From: Enterococcus wangshanyuanii
GTDB lineage: Bacteria > Bacillota > Bacilli > Lactobacillales > Enterococcaceae
DNA length: 64,000 bases
Direction: 5' to 3'
Assembly: GCF_002197645.1 (NCBI RefSeq)
Contig: NZ_CP021874.1
Span: 124,001-188,000, forward strand
In this document: positions 1 to 8,235 of the stretch, piece by piece
Layout: each line of letters begins with the position of its first letter
Numbering within the stretch: position 1 is the first letter of the stretch
Position numbers and translations under genes: made by a program
Notes under the pieces: model-generated
The model's input: the letters and a program-made list of their open reading frames with translations, nothing else
Databases searched by the model: none
Told to the model about the DNA's origin: nothing

Positions 1-1290
1 TTTATTTGTCTTATTATCATTTAACCAAATCTGCTCTGGTAATTTATTCAATTGTTCATTTTTTTCTCTTGTGGCGTCATCGATGCTAAATCCCCATTGC
101 TCAAAATAAGGTGTCATATCATAACCAGTGATTGTGGAAACAGTTGTCATAAAATTCTGTATGCGCTCAGCGTCAGTTGAATAAGACAGCTGATTTTCAC
201 GATAATATTGGTGTAAAATAGGATAAAACTGATCACCAAATGTGTTTGATAATTGTCCAAAAAAGACCATTTTTAACTCGTTGCTTTGTTTTTCAAAGTC
301 TTTGTCTTTTGAATTTAGATAGGAATGCATTTGCGGATAATGTTTATCTAGAGCACCTATTTTTCCAGTGACTTCTTTTTCAGCAGCCATTGAATAGATA
401 TTTACAGTGGATTCTGTTACTGATCCCCATTTCCAAGGACTTTGTTGTCTCTGATGGCCACTTTCATGCCAAATCCCCCAACCATTATTGGTTTGCAGTA
501 ATCTACTTATTGCTGCATCGCCATTAAAGCCCAGATATTCATTCGTTGCATACATATACATTTTAGATACTTCAATAAAATGTTGAAAATGTCGATCAGT
601 ATAATTCAGAGGATTGCCAGTATCACTAATTCCCGAAACACGATCTTGTGCTAATAAAAATTTGTCAAAATACTCCATCAGCTGTTTAGGATCTTTAAGA
701 TATTTTTTTGCTCGGGCATAGCTAACAGTGATCATTGCTTTATTACTCACTAGCTGTACGTCAGCAGCATCTGTTTGTTCTTCCATTTGTTTTTGAAAGT
801 CACTGACACTCGTCGCGTTTAAATCAAAATAAGGCATCGAGCCTGTTGCTCCTGAAATCGTTACTAATGCGCTGCCGCTATCATTTGGATTTGTGATGTA
901 GATAGCCCCGTCATTTTCTACAGCAATGACATTTTCCCCACGGTTTAAACGAACACGTTTTTCTGTGTTACGTGCAGGTGTTCCTATCACTAATTCAAGA
1001 GAATCTTGATCGCTCACATTGACGTGTAACATATCGCCTTTTTTTCCATATAATCCCGAAGCTTCTAAGCTAGAATAGCGTAGTGTTCGTAGCTGTCGTT
1101 TTTGTTCATTTGCAGCGTTTCCTCGACCTAAAAACACTTTACGTACTTCTTTTCGCTCAGAAGTCTGCAACGTTTTTGATTGAGTTTCAGCTGTTGCTTC
1201 TTTTGTTTCGTTTGACTCTTCTGCATATGTTTCGCTGTTTCCTAAAATGGCCAGAGAAAATAGCAGACAAACAGGTATCCATTTTTTCAT
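1..1290 (-). CDS. Secreted M60-family (enhancin-like) metallopeptidase, 3' end outside window
   Basis: The reading frame is open from an ATG at 1290 to the window edge, giving 430 visible residues; the C-terminus is missing. A typical signal peptide occupies about residues 1-25 (MKKW, a hydrophobic run, then a TYA-E cleavage-like site), preceded by an AGAAGGAAG ribosome binding site. The zinc motif HESGH is at residues 275-279, followed by a glutamate at 293, which fits the gluzincin HExxH(8,28)E pattern of peptidase M60. A sandwich-like N-terminal region precedes it. M60 enzymes are known to cut mucins and other host glycoproteins, so an extracellular role is inferred. Whether a cell-wall anchor or carbohydrate-binding domain follows cannot be seen. 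Confidence 0.85.
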   Translation of the reverse strand, partial: MKKWIPVCLLFSLAILGNSETYAEESNETKEATAETQSKTLQTSERKEVRKVFLGRGNAANEQKRQLRTLRYSSLEASGLYGKKGDMLHVNVSDQDSLELVIGTPARNTEKRVRLNRGENVIAVENDGAIYITNPNDSGSALVTISGATGSMPYFDLNATSVSDFQKQMEEQTDAADVQLVSNKAMITVSYARAKKYLKDPKQLMEYFDKFLLAQDRVSGISDTGNPLNYTDRHFQHFIEVSKMYMYATNEYLGFNGDAAISRLLQTNNGWGIWHESGHQRQQSPWKWGSVTESTVNIYSMAAEKEVTGKIGALDKHYPQMHSYLNSKDKDFEKQSNELKMVFFGQLSNTFGDQFYPILHQYYRENQLSYSTDAERIQNFMTTVSTITGYDMTPYFEQWGFSIDDATREKNEQLNKLPEQIWLNDNKTNK

Positions 1291-1608
1291 TTTCTTCCTT
1301 CTTTCGTTTTTATTAAAGGGAATATTGTTCCCCAAAAAGCATCATACAGCAAAAAAAGAAAAAATAAAAGTATATATTGATAAATAATTATTTCTTTTAG
1401 AATTTTATTTTTATTTTTATATTATTTTCATGTTAAAAAATTAAACTTAAAATTATTTTGAAAGGAATGATAGATGACTGAAAAAAAGAGAGCTGAAAAA
1501 AATTATTTATCGCAGATTGTTTTTTTTTAGCCATAGTGATACACTTGTGATAAAGAGAACAAATTGTTCTTTAAATAGGAATGAAAGCGTTTTAAAAGAG
1601 GTGCGGAA
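1291..1608. other. Divergent intergenic region between M60 peptidase and moaC
   Basis: This 318-bp AT-rich stretch must hold the promoters of both divergent units, but no clear -35/-10 pair stands out. It contains an 18-codon frame at 1474-1530 (+) with an AAAGGA-type site upstream that ends in a run of nine T; it could be a leader peptide or chance. No molybdenum cofactor riboswitch could be recognised. Confidence 0.4.
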
Positions 1609-2097
1609 ATGGTCAATAACTTGCAGTTCACTCATATCAATGAGCAAGGGCAAGCACAAATGGTGGATGTTGGAGGAAAGCCTTCAACTGAAAGAACTGC
1701 GCGTGCTTATGGTGAGATCCATATGAAAAAAGAGACAGCTGAAGCAATTAAAAATCAGAACGTAAAAAAAGGAGAAGTACTTCAAGTAGCTAGAATTGCA
1801 GGAATCATGGCAGCGAAAAAGACGTTTGAGCTGATTCCGCTTTGTCATGTGCTTGCATTAACGAAATGTGAAATTGATTTTCAATGGAAATCAAAAGAGA
1901 TTTTAGCTGTTGAATGTTTAGCTAAAACTGTTGGTATTACAGGTGTTGAGATGGAAGCATTAACTGGGCTTAATGTTACTCTGTTGACGATCTATGATAT
2001 GTGCAAAGCGTTAGATCGTGAAATGATGATGACTAATATCGGTTTACTGGAAAAATCAGGCGGAAAAAGTGGTGTTTTCAAAAGAGATAGAAGTTAA
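1609..2097 (+). CDS. moaC: Cyclic pyranopterin monophosphate synthase MoaC
   Basis: A 162-aa protein matching MoaC over its whole length. It carries the family signatures LIPLCH near residue 77 and GVEMEALTG followed by [11 protein letters not shown] near residues 110-135, and ends with a GKSG-containing tail. MoaC turns the MoaA product 3',8-cH2GTP into cyclic pyranopterin monophosphate, the first stable intermediate of molybdenum cofactor synthesis in the cytosol. The AGAGGTG site ends 5 bases before the ATG. It is the first gene of an eight-gene molybdenum operon; moaA follows after 29 bases. In the motif normally written [11 protein letters not shown] this copy has [11 protein letters not shown], so the usual lysine is replaced by isoleucine. 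Confidence 0.95.
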   Translation: MVNNLQFTHINEQGQAQMVDVGGKPSTERTARAYGEIHMKKETAEAIKNQNVKKGEVLQVARIAGIMAAKKTFELIPLCHVLALTKCEIDFQWKSKEILAVECLAKTVGITGVEMEALTGLNVTLLTIYDMCKALDREMMMTNIGLLEKSGGKSGVFKRDRS

Positions 2098-2126
2098 ATG
2101 CTGAGAGTAGGAAGGGCGCGGAGAAA

Positions 2127-3092
2127 ATGAAAGATTCGTTTAATCGCGAAATTGATTATGTACGTTTATCTGTAACAGACCGTTGTGATTTGCGCTGCAC
2201 ATATTGCATGCCGGAAACTGGAATGTGTTTTTTGAAAAAAGAAGAAGTATTGAATCAAGAAGAGATTCTATTTTTGTTAAAAACACTGGCTGAACATGGA
2301 ATCACAAAAGTCAAGATCACAGGTGGCGAACCTTTAGCAAGGAAAGACACAGTTGCTTTGATTGCTGAGATCAAGCAAATAAAAGGCATCGAAAAAGTGA
2401 CGATGACAACGAACGGAATTCAACTAAAACGTTATGCACAAGCATTGAAAGAAGCAGGATTAGATGGATTGAATATCAGTATCGATACACTTGACCCAGT
2501 GGAATATCGAACGATCACGAGGATAGGTGAACTGAAAAGAGTTCTTGATGGACTGAATGAAGCGATCAATGTCGAATTACCCAATATAAAAATCAACACC
2601 GTTGCCAGAGGTGAGTTGACCGACCAAGAAATCATAGAAATAGCTGGATTAGCACAAAATGAAGCCCTTCATGTTCGTTTTATTGAACTGATGCCGATCG
2701 GTTTAGGAAAAGGCTGTCCTGGGAGAACGCAGGAAGAGCTTTTTTCTGTGATACAGTCAGAATATGGGCGATTAAATTCTTTTGAGCAACGTTTAGGGAA
2801 TGGACCGGCAAGTTATTTTTCATTACCAGATTTTCAAGGCAAGATCGGATTTATTAGTGCATTAGGACATTGTTTTTGCGCTACGTGTGACCGTATTCGC
2901 ATTACTGCGGATGGTAACCTCAAGACATGCCTGCATATGGATGAAGGCTGTTCTTTAAAACCAGCATTGACTGCACAAAATAAAGAGTTACTATTGACTC
3001 AGATTTTTTCAGCTATTCGAAAAAAACCAGAAAAACATCATTTTTTAGAAACTCAGGGAGATTCCCGTTTCATGTCACAAATTGGAGGATAA
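2127..3092 (+). CDS. moaA: GTP 3',8-cyclase MoaA (radical SAM)
   Basis: A 321-aa radical SAM protein. The N-terminal cluster motif CxxxCxxC uses C20, C24 and C27; the second cluster motif CxxCx13C uses C251, C254 and C268. The chain ends in the Gly-Gly tail that MoaA needs for catalysis, so the protein appears complete and active. It converts GTP to 3',8-cyclo-7,8-dihydro-GTP, the substrate of MoaC encoded just upstream. The stop codon lies inside the ribosome binding site (GGAGG) of the following MOSC gene, which supports translational coupling. Confidence 0.95.
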   Translation: MKDSFNREIDYVRLSVTDRCDLRCTYCMPETGMCFLKKEEVLNQEEILFLLKTLAEHGITKVKITGGEPLARKDTVALIAEIKQIKGIEKVTMTTNGIQLKRYAQALKEAGLDGLNISIDTLDPVEYRTITRIGELKRVLDGLNEAINVELPNIKINTVARGELTDQEIIEIAGLAQNEALHVRFIELMPIGLGKGCPGRTQEELFSVIQSEYGRLNSFEQRLGNGPASYFSLPDFQGKIGFISALGHCFCATCDRIRITADGNLKTCLHMDEGCSLKPALTAQNKELLLTQIFSAIRKKPEKHHFLETQGDSRFMSQIGG

Positions 3093-3099
3093 GACGATT

Positions 3100-3534
3100 A
3101 TGGCTACAGGAGAAATTATTGGTATCAATATTAGTGAACGAAGAGGAACACAGAAAAAGGAGATTCCAGAAGTTGATTTAGTGAAAGGCTTTGGTTTAGC
3201 GGATGATGCTCATGGTGGAAATTGGCATCGGCAAGTCAGCTTATTGTCTTTTGAAAAAATTACTGAATTTAATGAGCGCGGGGCTCGCGTCGGCAATGGC
3301 GCATTTGGTGAAAACATTATTGTTTCAGGAATCGACTTACGTAGATTACCAGTAGGTACAAAAATTCAAATCGGGGATGCGTCTTTGGTCGTGACTCAAA
3401 TCGGAAAAGAATGCCACAAGCATTGTCAGATCTATGCTCGTGTTGGAGACTGCATCATGCCTAGAGAAGGGATATTTGCAGTTGTCGTAGATGAAGGTCA
3501 TATCAAAAAAGGTGATACGCTTGAAGTTGTATAG
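3100..3534 (+). CDS. MOSC domain protein
   Basis: A 144-aa stand-alone MOSC domain protein. Motifs visible are GLADDAHGGNWHRQVSLLS near residues 35-53, GAFGENI near residue 69, and a cysteine (GKECHKHC) near residue 105, the position usually held by the conserved MOSC cysteine. MOSC domains bind molybdopterin or help transfer sulfur to the metal; single-domain forms often sit in Moco operons, as here between moaA and mog. An upstream in-frame TTG at 3082 exists, but ATG 3100 is preferred because GGAGG (3084-3088) lies 11 bases in front of it. The 3' end overlaps the start of the next gene by 14 bases. Confidence 0.85.
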   Translation: MATGEIIGINISERRGTQKKEIPEVDLVKGFGLADDAHGGNWHRQVSLLSFEKITEFNERGARVGNGAFGENIIVSGIDLRRLPVGTKIQIGDASLVVTQIGKECHKHCQIYARVGDCIMPREGIFAVVVDEGHIKKGDTLEVV

Positions 3535-4000
3535 AGTGGGCATCATCACGCTCAGTGACAAAGGGGCGCAAGGACTGCGACAAGATGAGTCCGGGGATTT
3601 AATAGAAAAAATGCTGAAAGATCAATTTGAAATCATTGATCGAATCCTTATTCCAGATGAAAAAGAAACGTTGAAGCAAACCTTGATCGATTGTTGTTCG
3701 ACATGTGAGTTGATTTTGACGACTGGCGGAACGGGATTGGGCGTGAGAGATATCACACCCGAAACGACAATGAGTATTGCAGATAAAGAAATTCCCGGAA
3801 TCAGTGAAGGGATGCGTATGCTTAGTATCAAAAAAACACCGTTTGGTATGTTAAGCCGCGGCGTAGCAGTTCAACGAGATAAGACATTGATCATCAATCT
3901 ACCAGGGAGTCCGAAAGCAGTGGACGAGATTTTAACTTATATTCAGCCGATTCTATCACATGCGCTAGATATTTTAACGGACCGTAAAACAGAGCACTAA
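3521..4000 (+). CDS. mog: Molybdopterin adenylyltransferase (MogA/MoaB family)
   Basis: A 159-aa protein of the MoaB/Mog fold. It has the N-terminal GIITLSDKGAQG segment, the TTGGTGLGVRDITPE molybdopterin-binding loop near residues 67-82 and the NLPGSPKAV loop near residue 127. Proteins of this family adenylate molybdopterin before molybdate insertion. The start is taken as TTG 3521, preceded by AAAAAGGTG with 7-8 bases spacing; this overlaps the MOSC gene by 14 bases. An ATG at 3491 is in frame but would add ten residues not typical of the family and lacks a good ribosome binding site. Confidence 0.88.
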   Translation: MKLYRVGIITLSDKGAQGLRQDESGDLIEKMLKDQFEIIDRILIPDEKETLKQTLIDCCSTCELILTTGGTGLGVRDITPETTMSIADKEIPGISEGMRMLSIKKTPFGMLSRGVAVQRDKTLIINLPGSPKAVDEILTYIQPILSHALDILTDRKTEH

Positions 4001-4013
4001 ATGGAGGAAAACG

Positions 4014-4988
4014 ATGAAAGTTGTAAAAACGATCGATTCGGAAGGGTTGATCCTCTATCAAGATATTACCAAAATTATCAAAGGTGAGTTCAAAGGTGTT
4101 GCATTTTCAAAAGGGCATCAAGTGAAAGCGGAGGATATACCAGTTTTACTTTCATTAGGCAAAGAGCATTTATTTCTACAATCAGAAGAATCAGACTTGA
4201 TCCATGAAAATGAAGCAGCAGCCTTTTTGTATCAGCTTTTGGCAGGAGCCTTTATGGAAGCTACACCTGTTTCAGAAGGGAAAATCGAAGTGATTGCAAC
4301 GGTTGATGGCCTTTTGAAAGTCGACCGTGAAACCTTATTTAGATTAAACGCGATTCCTGGGATAGCTGCTGCTACGCTCCCTACGAATCAGAAAATAAGT
4401 GCAGGGCAAAAATTGGCTGGTACAAGGATCATTCCATTAGAAATTGATTCTGCTACTTTAGTTGAAGCAAAACAAGTAGTTGGAGAAACATCGATTTTAT
4501 CTTTGCTTCCGTTTGAAAAAGTAACGATCGGCATTGTAACGACAGGCAGTGAAGTCTATAAAGGCTTGATCAAGGATGCATTTTTACCCGTTATTCAGGA
4601 GAAATTATCCGAATATCGAACAGCAGAAATCAAATTCCAAGAGATTGTCACTGATGATCCAACGCAAATCACTCAAGCAATCAATAAAATGATTGAAGCA
4701 GGAGCAGATATTGTTTTTTGTACTGGCGGGATGAGTGTTGATCCTGACGACCGAACGCCTTTAGCGATCAGGCAAACAGGAGCTGAAATCATTGCCCATG
4801 GAACACCTGTCTTACCTGGATCTATGCTGCTACTAGCTTATTTAGATGGCAAGACGATCGTGGGATTGCCAGGTGGCGTACTGTTTTCTAAGCAAACGGT
4901 TTTTGACTTGTTATTACCTCGAATCATTGCACAAGATAAACTATCAAAAAATGAAATTATCGCTTTGGGTTACGGCGGGTATTTATAA
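4014..4988 (+). CDS. MoeA-like molybdopterin-binding protein
   Basis: A 324-aa protein whose C-terminal half holds a MoCF-biosynthesis (MPT-binding) domain: IGIVTTGSEVYKG near residue 172, FCTGGMSVDPDDRTP near residue 237, and the GLPGG loop near residue 283. The N-terminal half lacks the long linker and IV domains of standard MoeA (about 400 aa), so this is a shorter relative. It follows mog after 13 bases with a TGGAGGAAAA site. The role is probably molybdate insertion or handling of adenylated molybdopterin. Related short proteins are known next to selenium-dependent molybdenum hydroxylases in enterococci and clostridia; that link is inferred, since no such enzyme is in the window. Confidence 0.8.
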   Translation: MKVVKTIDSEGLILYQDITKIIKGEFKGVAFSKGHQVKAEDIPVLLSLGKEHLFLQSEESDLIHENEAAAFLYQLLAGAFMEATPVSEGKIEVIATVDGLLKVDRETLFRLNAIPGIAAATLPTNQKISAGQKLAGTRIIPLEIDSATLVEAKQVVGETSILSLLPFEKVTIGIVTTGSEVYKGLIKDAFLPVIQEKLSEYRTAEIKFQEIVTDDPTQITQAINKMIEAGADIVFCTGGMSVDPDDRTPLAIRQTGAEIIAHGTPVLPGSMLLLAYLDGKTIVGLPGGVLFSKQTVFDLLLPRIIAQDKLSKNEIIALGYGGYL

Positions 4989-5009
4989 TAATTTATTTAG
5001 GAGGAAAAA

Positions 5010-5828
5010 ATGAAACAACAAAAAAAGGTTTGTGTCATTAGTTGGATAGTTGCAGTATTCCTGATCGTATCTGCCTGCACAGCTAATGACCAAAAAAAAG
5101 AAAGCAAAACTAGCTCCGACAGTCAGACACAGGAGCACCATTTATTGATTGCTGCAGCGGCAAGTTTAGAGACAGTCATGGAAAAGCAAATCATTCCAGC
5201 ATTCGTCAAAGAGCATCCAAATACAACAATTGAGGGAAACTACGACAGCTCAGGTAAATTGCAGACTCAAATCGAAAAAGGCTTAGAAGCGGATATTTTC
5301 TTTTCTGCCGCCACGAAACAGATGGAGGCATTGATCGAACAAAAGTTAGTGAATGAAAAAAGTGTGGTTCCATTGCTCCAAAATCAATTAGTGTTGATCG
5401 TTCCAGAGGCATCTGATGTGGATTGGAAATCATTTAACGATGTGAAAAAGGCTGAAACAATTGCAGTGGGCGATCCAGCTAGTGTTCCAGCCGGCCAATA
5501 TGCTGAAAAGGGATTAAAAGCAACTGGAGATTGGGATTATGTTAAGGCACATGCGAGTTTTGGCACGAATGTCACAGAAGTATTGAATTGGGTCGCAGAA
5601 GGTAGTGCTCAAGCAGGGCTTGTTTATGCAACAGATGCGGCTTCGACAGACAAAGTCAAGGTTGTTGCAGTTATGCCGGAAAAAACACTGAATGAGCCGA
5701 TTATTTATCCAGTGGGCATAGTATCAAATTCAAAGGAAAAAGAGACAGCTGAACGCTTTATGAAGTTTTTAGAAAGTGAAGAAGTGGCAAAATATTTTGA
5801 AGAGACAGGGTTTATTATTAATAAGTAG
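5010..5828 (+). CDS. modA: Molybdate ABC transporter substrate-binding lipoprotein ModA
   Basis: A 272-aa lipoprotein: the hydrophobic signal ends in the lipobox VSAC at residues 20-23 and is followed by a Ser/Lys/Gln-rich linker. The mature part has the ModA signatures AAAASLETVM, NYDSSGKLQTQIEKG, ADIFFSA and the late YPVGIVSNS segment. It binds molybdate outside the membrane and delivers it to ModB/ModC. The gene lies 21 bases after the MoeA-like gene with an AGGAGG site and is followed directly by modB, which makes cofactor synthesis and metal uptake one transcriptional unit. Confidence 0.93.
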   Translation: MKQQKKVCVISWIVAVFLIVSACTANDQKKESKTSSDSQTQEHHLLIAAAASLETVMEKQIIPAFVKEHPNTTIEGNYDSSGKLQTQIEKGLEADIFFSAATKQMEALIEQKLVNEKSVVPLLQNQLVLIVPEASDVDWKSFNDVKKAETIAVGDPASVPAGQYAEKGLKATGDWDYVKAHASFGTNVTEVLNWVAEGSAQAGLVYATDAASTDKVKVVAVMPEKTLNEPIIYPVGIVSNSKEKETAERFMKFLESEEVAKYFEETGFIINK

Positions 5829-5837
5829 GTGAATGCT

Positions 5838-6509
5838 ATGGATCTTAGCCCAATCTTTATTTCATTTAGAACAGCAATTGTTGCGATTATTGTTACGTTT
5901 TTTAGTGGGACTATTATTGCTTATATCGTTTTCCGTCTAAAAAATCGTCCTCTTAGGATCGTTCTCAATAGCTTATTCACCTTACCGCTGGTGTTACCGC
6001 CAACGGTTTTTGGTTTCTTTTTACTTGATATATTCGGGGTTCAGCAGCCGATCGGGAAATTTTTATTGGATTTTTTTGCAGTAAAAGTTGTCTTTTCTTG
6101 GGAAGCAACGGTGATTGCAGCTGTTGCCGTGTCGTTTCCATTGATGTATCGTTCAGCCATCGCAGCATTTGAACAGGTCGATAAAGATTTGTTCTTTGCA
6201 GCACAAACACTGGGCTTTTCAGAAGGAAAGGTATTCTTCAAAATTGCGTTGCCTTTAGCACTACATGGTCTTTTAGCTGGTGGCATTTTAGCTTTTGCCA
6301 GAGGGTTAGGTGAATTTGGTGCAACGACAATGCTTGCAGGAAATATTGCAGGAAAAACGCGAACCTTACCATTAGCTATCTATTCGGCGGTAGCTGCAGG
6401 AGACTGGTCATTGGCGCAGAAATATGTGTGGATCATTCTCATAATCTGTTTAGTGATTCTTTTTCTAGCTGAATTTTTCAATCGAAAATCATGGAGGAGC
6501 AACGTATGA
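5838..6509 (+). CDS. modB: Molybdate ABC transporter permease ModB
   Basis: A 223-aa integral membrane protein with about five to six hydrophobic segments and the permease EAA-loop signature RGLGEFGATTMLAGN near residue 155. It forms the membrane channel of the molybdate importer. ATG 5838 is preferred over GTG 5829 because an AGGTG site at 5827-5831 is correctly spaced for the ATG. The stop codon overlaps the start of modC (ATGA, 6506-6509), typical of translationally coupled subunits. Confidence 0.92.
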   Translation: MDLSPIFISFRTAIVAIIVTFFSGTIIAYIVFRLKNRPLRIVLNSLFTLPLVLPPTVFGFFLLDIFGVQQPIGKFLLDFFAVKVVFSWEATVIAAVAVSFPLMYRSAIAAFEQVDKDLFFAAQTLGFSEGKVFFKIALPLALHGLLAGGILAFARGLGEFGATTMLAGNIAGKTRTLPLAIYSAVAAGDWSLAQKYVWIILIICLVILFLAEFFNRKSWRSNV

Positions 6510-7510
6510 AGCTGATGGTCGATATTCAAAAAAAATTACGTACACATACGTTAGCAGCCTCTTTTGAAATCGAAGCAACGACCTTAGGAATCTTAGGGGC
6601 TTCTGGTTGCGGAAAAAGTATGCTGCTGAAATGTATTGCTGGAATCGAAACGCCGGATTCAGGGCGGATTCAACTTGGGGAGCGAATGTTGTTTGATAAA
6701 GAGTTGAAGATAAACGTAGCACCGCAAAAGCGAAAAGTTGGTTTATTATTCCAGCAATACGCCTTATTTCCACATTTGACAGTATACAAAAATCTAAGTA
6801 GTGTAACGAAAAATAAGCGGTTGATTGCAGAATTACTGGAATTATTTCATTTAGAAACTATTCAAAATAGTTACCCCAACCAGATTTCTGGAGGACAAAA
6901 ACAACGGGTGGCTTTGGCGCGGATGTTAGCAGCAGAACCAGATTTGTTGTTACTGGATGAGCCGTTTTCTGCATTGGACACATCTTTGAAAGAGGAACTC
7001 CAGCTAGAACTTCAAAATCGATTATCAGATTTTGCCAGAAATGTATTGATCGTTAGCCATAGTTTAGATGAGCTGTTTCGCTTATGTCCTAAACTGATGA
7101 TCATGACCGAAGGAGCGTGTTTGCAAGGAGAAACAGACACCTTGTTTAGACAAGCGCAAACTGTTGCAGCCGCAAAGTTGACAGGCTGTAAAAATATTTT
7201 CCCGATAAAACGACTAGATGCGCATACCGTTTTAGTGACAGGCTGGTCTGTGCCATTGACTGTGGCACAAGAAGTATTGCCGCAACATTCTCATATTGGG
7301 ATCAGAGCCCATGATTTCTTATTGAATATTTCTGGAATCAATCAATTAGACGTATCCTATGGATTTTCACAGCAAACACCTTTTGAACAAAGTAGTTGGT
7401 TTTCTCATAAAGATACGAAGCTTTGGTGGAAAGGCAGTAAGGAAGTGGCCGTTGATCAGGTAAAACAACTGACGGTGAAACCAGAAGCGATCATGTTGTT
7501 GACAGAGTGA
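6506..7510 (+). CDS. modC: Molybdate ABC transporter ATP-binding protein ModC
   Basis: A 334-aa ABC ATPase: Walker A GASGCGKS near residue 31, signature ISGGQKQRVALARML near residue 127, Walker B LLLLDEPFSALD near residue 150, and a switch histidine in VSHSLDEL. The region after about residue 225 is a MOP/TOBE-like regulatory extension, as in ModC proteins, though diverged. ATG 6506 is chosen because GGAGGAG lies six bases upstream; the in-frame ATG at 6491 lacks a site. It is the last gene of the operon and is followed by a terminator. Confidence 0.9.
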   Translation: MKLMVDIQKKLRTHTLAASFEIEATTLGILGASGCGKSMLLKCIAGIETPDSGRIQLGERMLFDKELKINVAPQKRKVGLLFQQYALFPHLTVYKNLSSVTKNKRLIAELLELFHLETIQNSYPNQISGGQKQRVALARMLAAEPDLLLLDEPFSALDTSLKEELQLELQNRLSDFARNVLIVSHSLDELFRLCPKLMIMTEGACLQGETDTLFRQAQTVAAAKLTGCKNIFPIKRLDAHTVLVTGWSVPLTVAQEVLPQHSHIGIRAHDFLLNISGINQLDVSYGFSQQTPFEQSSWFSHKDTKLWWKGSKEVAVDQVKQLTVKPEAIMLLTE

Positions 7511-7515
7511 AGAGC

Positions 7516-7547
7516 AAAAAACGAAGGTTTTATACTTCGTTTTTTTA
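7516..7547 (+). terminator. Intrinsic terminator of the molybdenum operon
   Basis: The inverted repeat ACGAAG-GTTTTATA-CTTCGT is flanked by an A-run upstream and a T-run downstream directly after the modC stop codon. Confidence 0.85.
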
Positions 7548-7626
7548 TTGGAGCAAAGTAATAATTAAATGCTGTAAGAAGAAAAGCTTGCCATTCACTC
7601 AAATTGATGTTATTATTACTTCTCTT

Positions 7627-7647
7627 AAAACGAAATGATTACGATTT
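7627..7647. promoter_or_regulatory. Zur box upstream of rpsN
   Basis: This 21-bp segment matches the Gram-positive Zur operator consensus (AAATCGTAAT, one spacer base, ATTACGATTT) with two mismatches, both in the left half; the right half TGATTACGATTT is perfect. It sits 20 bases before the rpsN start codon, where a bound repressor would block transcription when zinc is plentiful. The call rests on comparison with the known B. subtilis Zur consensus. Confidence 0.75.
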
Positions 7648-7666
7648 GCAGAAAGGAGATAAGAAT

Positions 7667-7936
7667 ATGGCTAAAAAATCAAAGATTGCCAAAGCAAAAC
7701 AGCAACAAGCATTGGTCGAAAAATATGCGGAACTGCGACAAGAATTAAAAACCAATAAAGATTACGCAGCATTGGCAAAATTACCCAAAGATTCAAACCC
7801 AAATCGCTTAAAAAATCGCGATTTGATCGATGGACGACCAAGAGCTTATATGCGCAAATTTGGCATGTCACGGATCAATTTTAGAACGCTAGCACATGCA
7901 GGGCAAATTCCCGGCGTACATAAAGCTAGCTGGTAA
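7667..7936 (+). CDS. rpsN: Zinc-independent ribosomal protein S14 paralogue
   Basis: An 89-aa S14 of the long, cysteine-free (C-minus) type: [28 protein letters not shown] is followed by the C-terminal [11 protein letters not shown]. It lacks the CxxC pairs that bind zinc in the primary S14. Such paralogues replace zinc-containing S14 during zinc starvation and free ribosomal zinc. The start is ATG 7667, after an AAAGGAG site; longer frames reaching upstream would run through the Zur box. Regulation by Zur is inferred from the operator at 7627-7647. A 50-aa basic ORF follows 24 bases downstream. Confidence 0.95.
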   Translation: MAKKSKIAKAKQQQALVEKYAELRQELKTNKDYAALAKLPKDSNPNRLKNRDLIDGRPRAYMRKFGMSRINFRTLAHAGQIPGVHKASW

Positions 7937-7960
7937 TAGAACGCTTTTGGGGGAGAAACA

Positions 7961-8113
7961 ATGGAAAAACAAGACATTTCAAGCGCACGCAGAAGATTAA
8001 AATGTACCAATCGAAAGACACGTAAACGTGCGTTGAAAATCATTCAGCAGTATAAGCGGGAGAAAAGAAATCGTATGATTATCTTAAACACTACTAATGT
8101 AACCAATAGTTAA
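7961..8113 (+). CDS. Small basic protein (50 aa) co-transcribed with alternative S14
   Basis: A 50-aa ORF with a GGGGGAG ribosome binding site eight bases before its ATG. The product is very basic (SARRRLK, RKTRKRALK, KREKRNR), has a single cysteine and no membrane segment, and looks like a nucleic-acid or ribosome-binding peptide. I do not recognise its family; it is not a standard L31, L33, L28 or S18. It lies 24 bases after rpsN and before a shared terminator, so it belongs to the same Zur-controlled transcript. A role in the zinc-starved ribosome is an inference from position and charge only. Confidence 0.6.
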   Translation: MEKQDISSARRRLKCTNRKTRKRALKIIQQYKREKRNRMIILNTTNVTNS

Positions 8114-8138
8114 GGAAGAAAATGACTTTTTCTTCTAT

Positions 8139-8179
8139 AAAAAAGTAAAGCATTCCAAGGGGAAGCTTTACTTTTTTTT
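8139..8179 (+). terminator. Intrinsic terminator after the rpsN unit
   Basis: The inverted repeat AAAAAAGTAAAGC / GCTTTACTTTTTT has a 13-base loop and ends in a run of eight T. Confidence 0.88.
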
Positions 8180-8235
8180 CGTCTAAGCATAAAATATTAG
8201 AGAATGTGTTTAGGGAAAAGAAAAGGGAGAACGTT

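Noticed and set aside
3491..3520. Ten extra N-terminal residues for mog from ATG 3491
   Set aside because: TTG 3521 has a well-placed site and fits the family start; the extension reads through the end of the MOSC gene.
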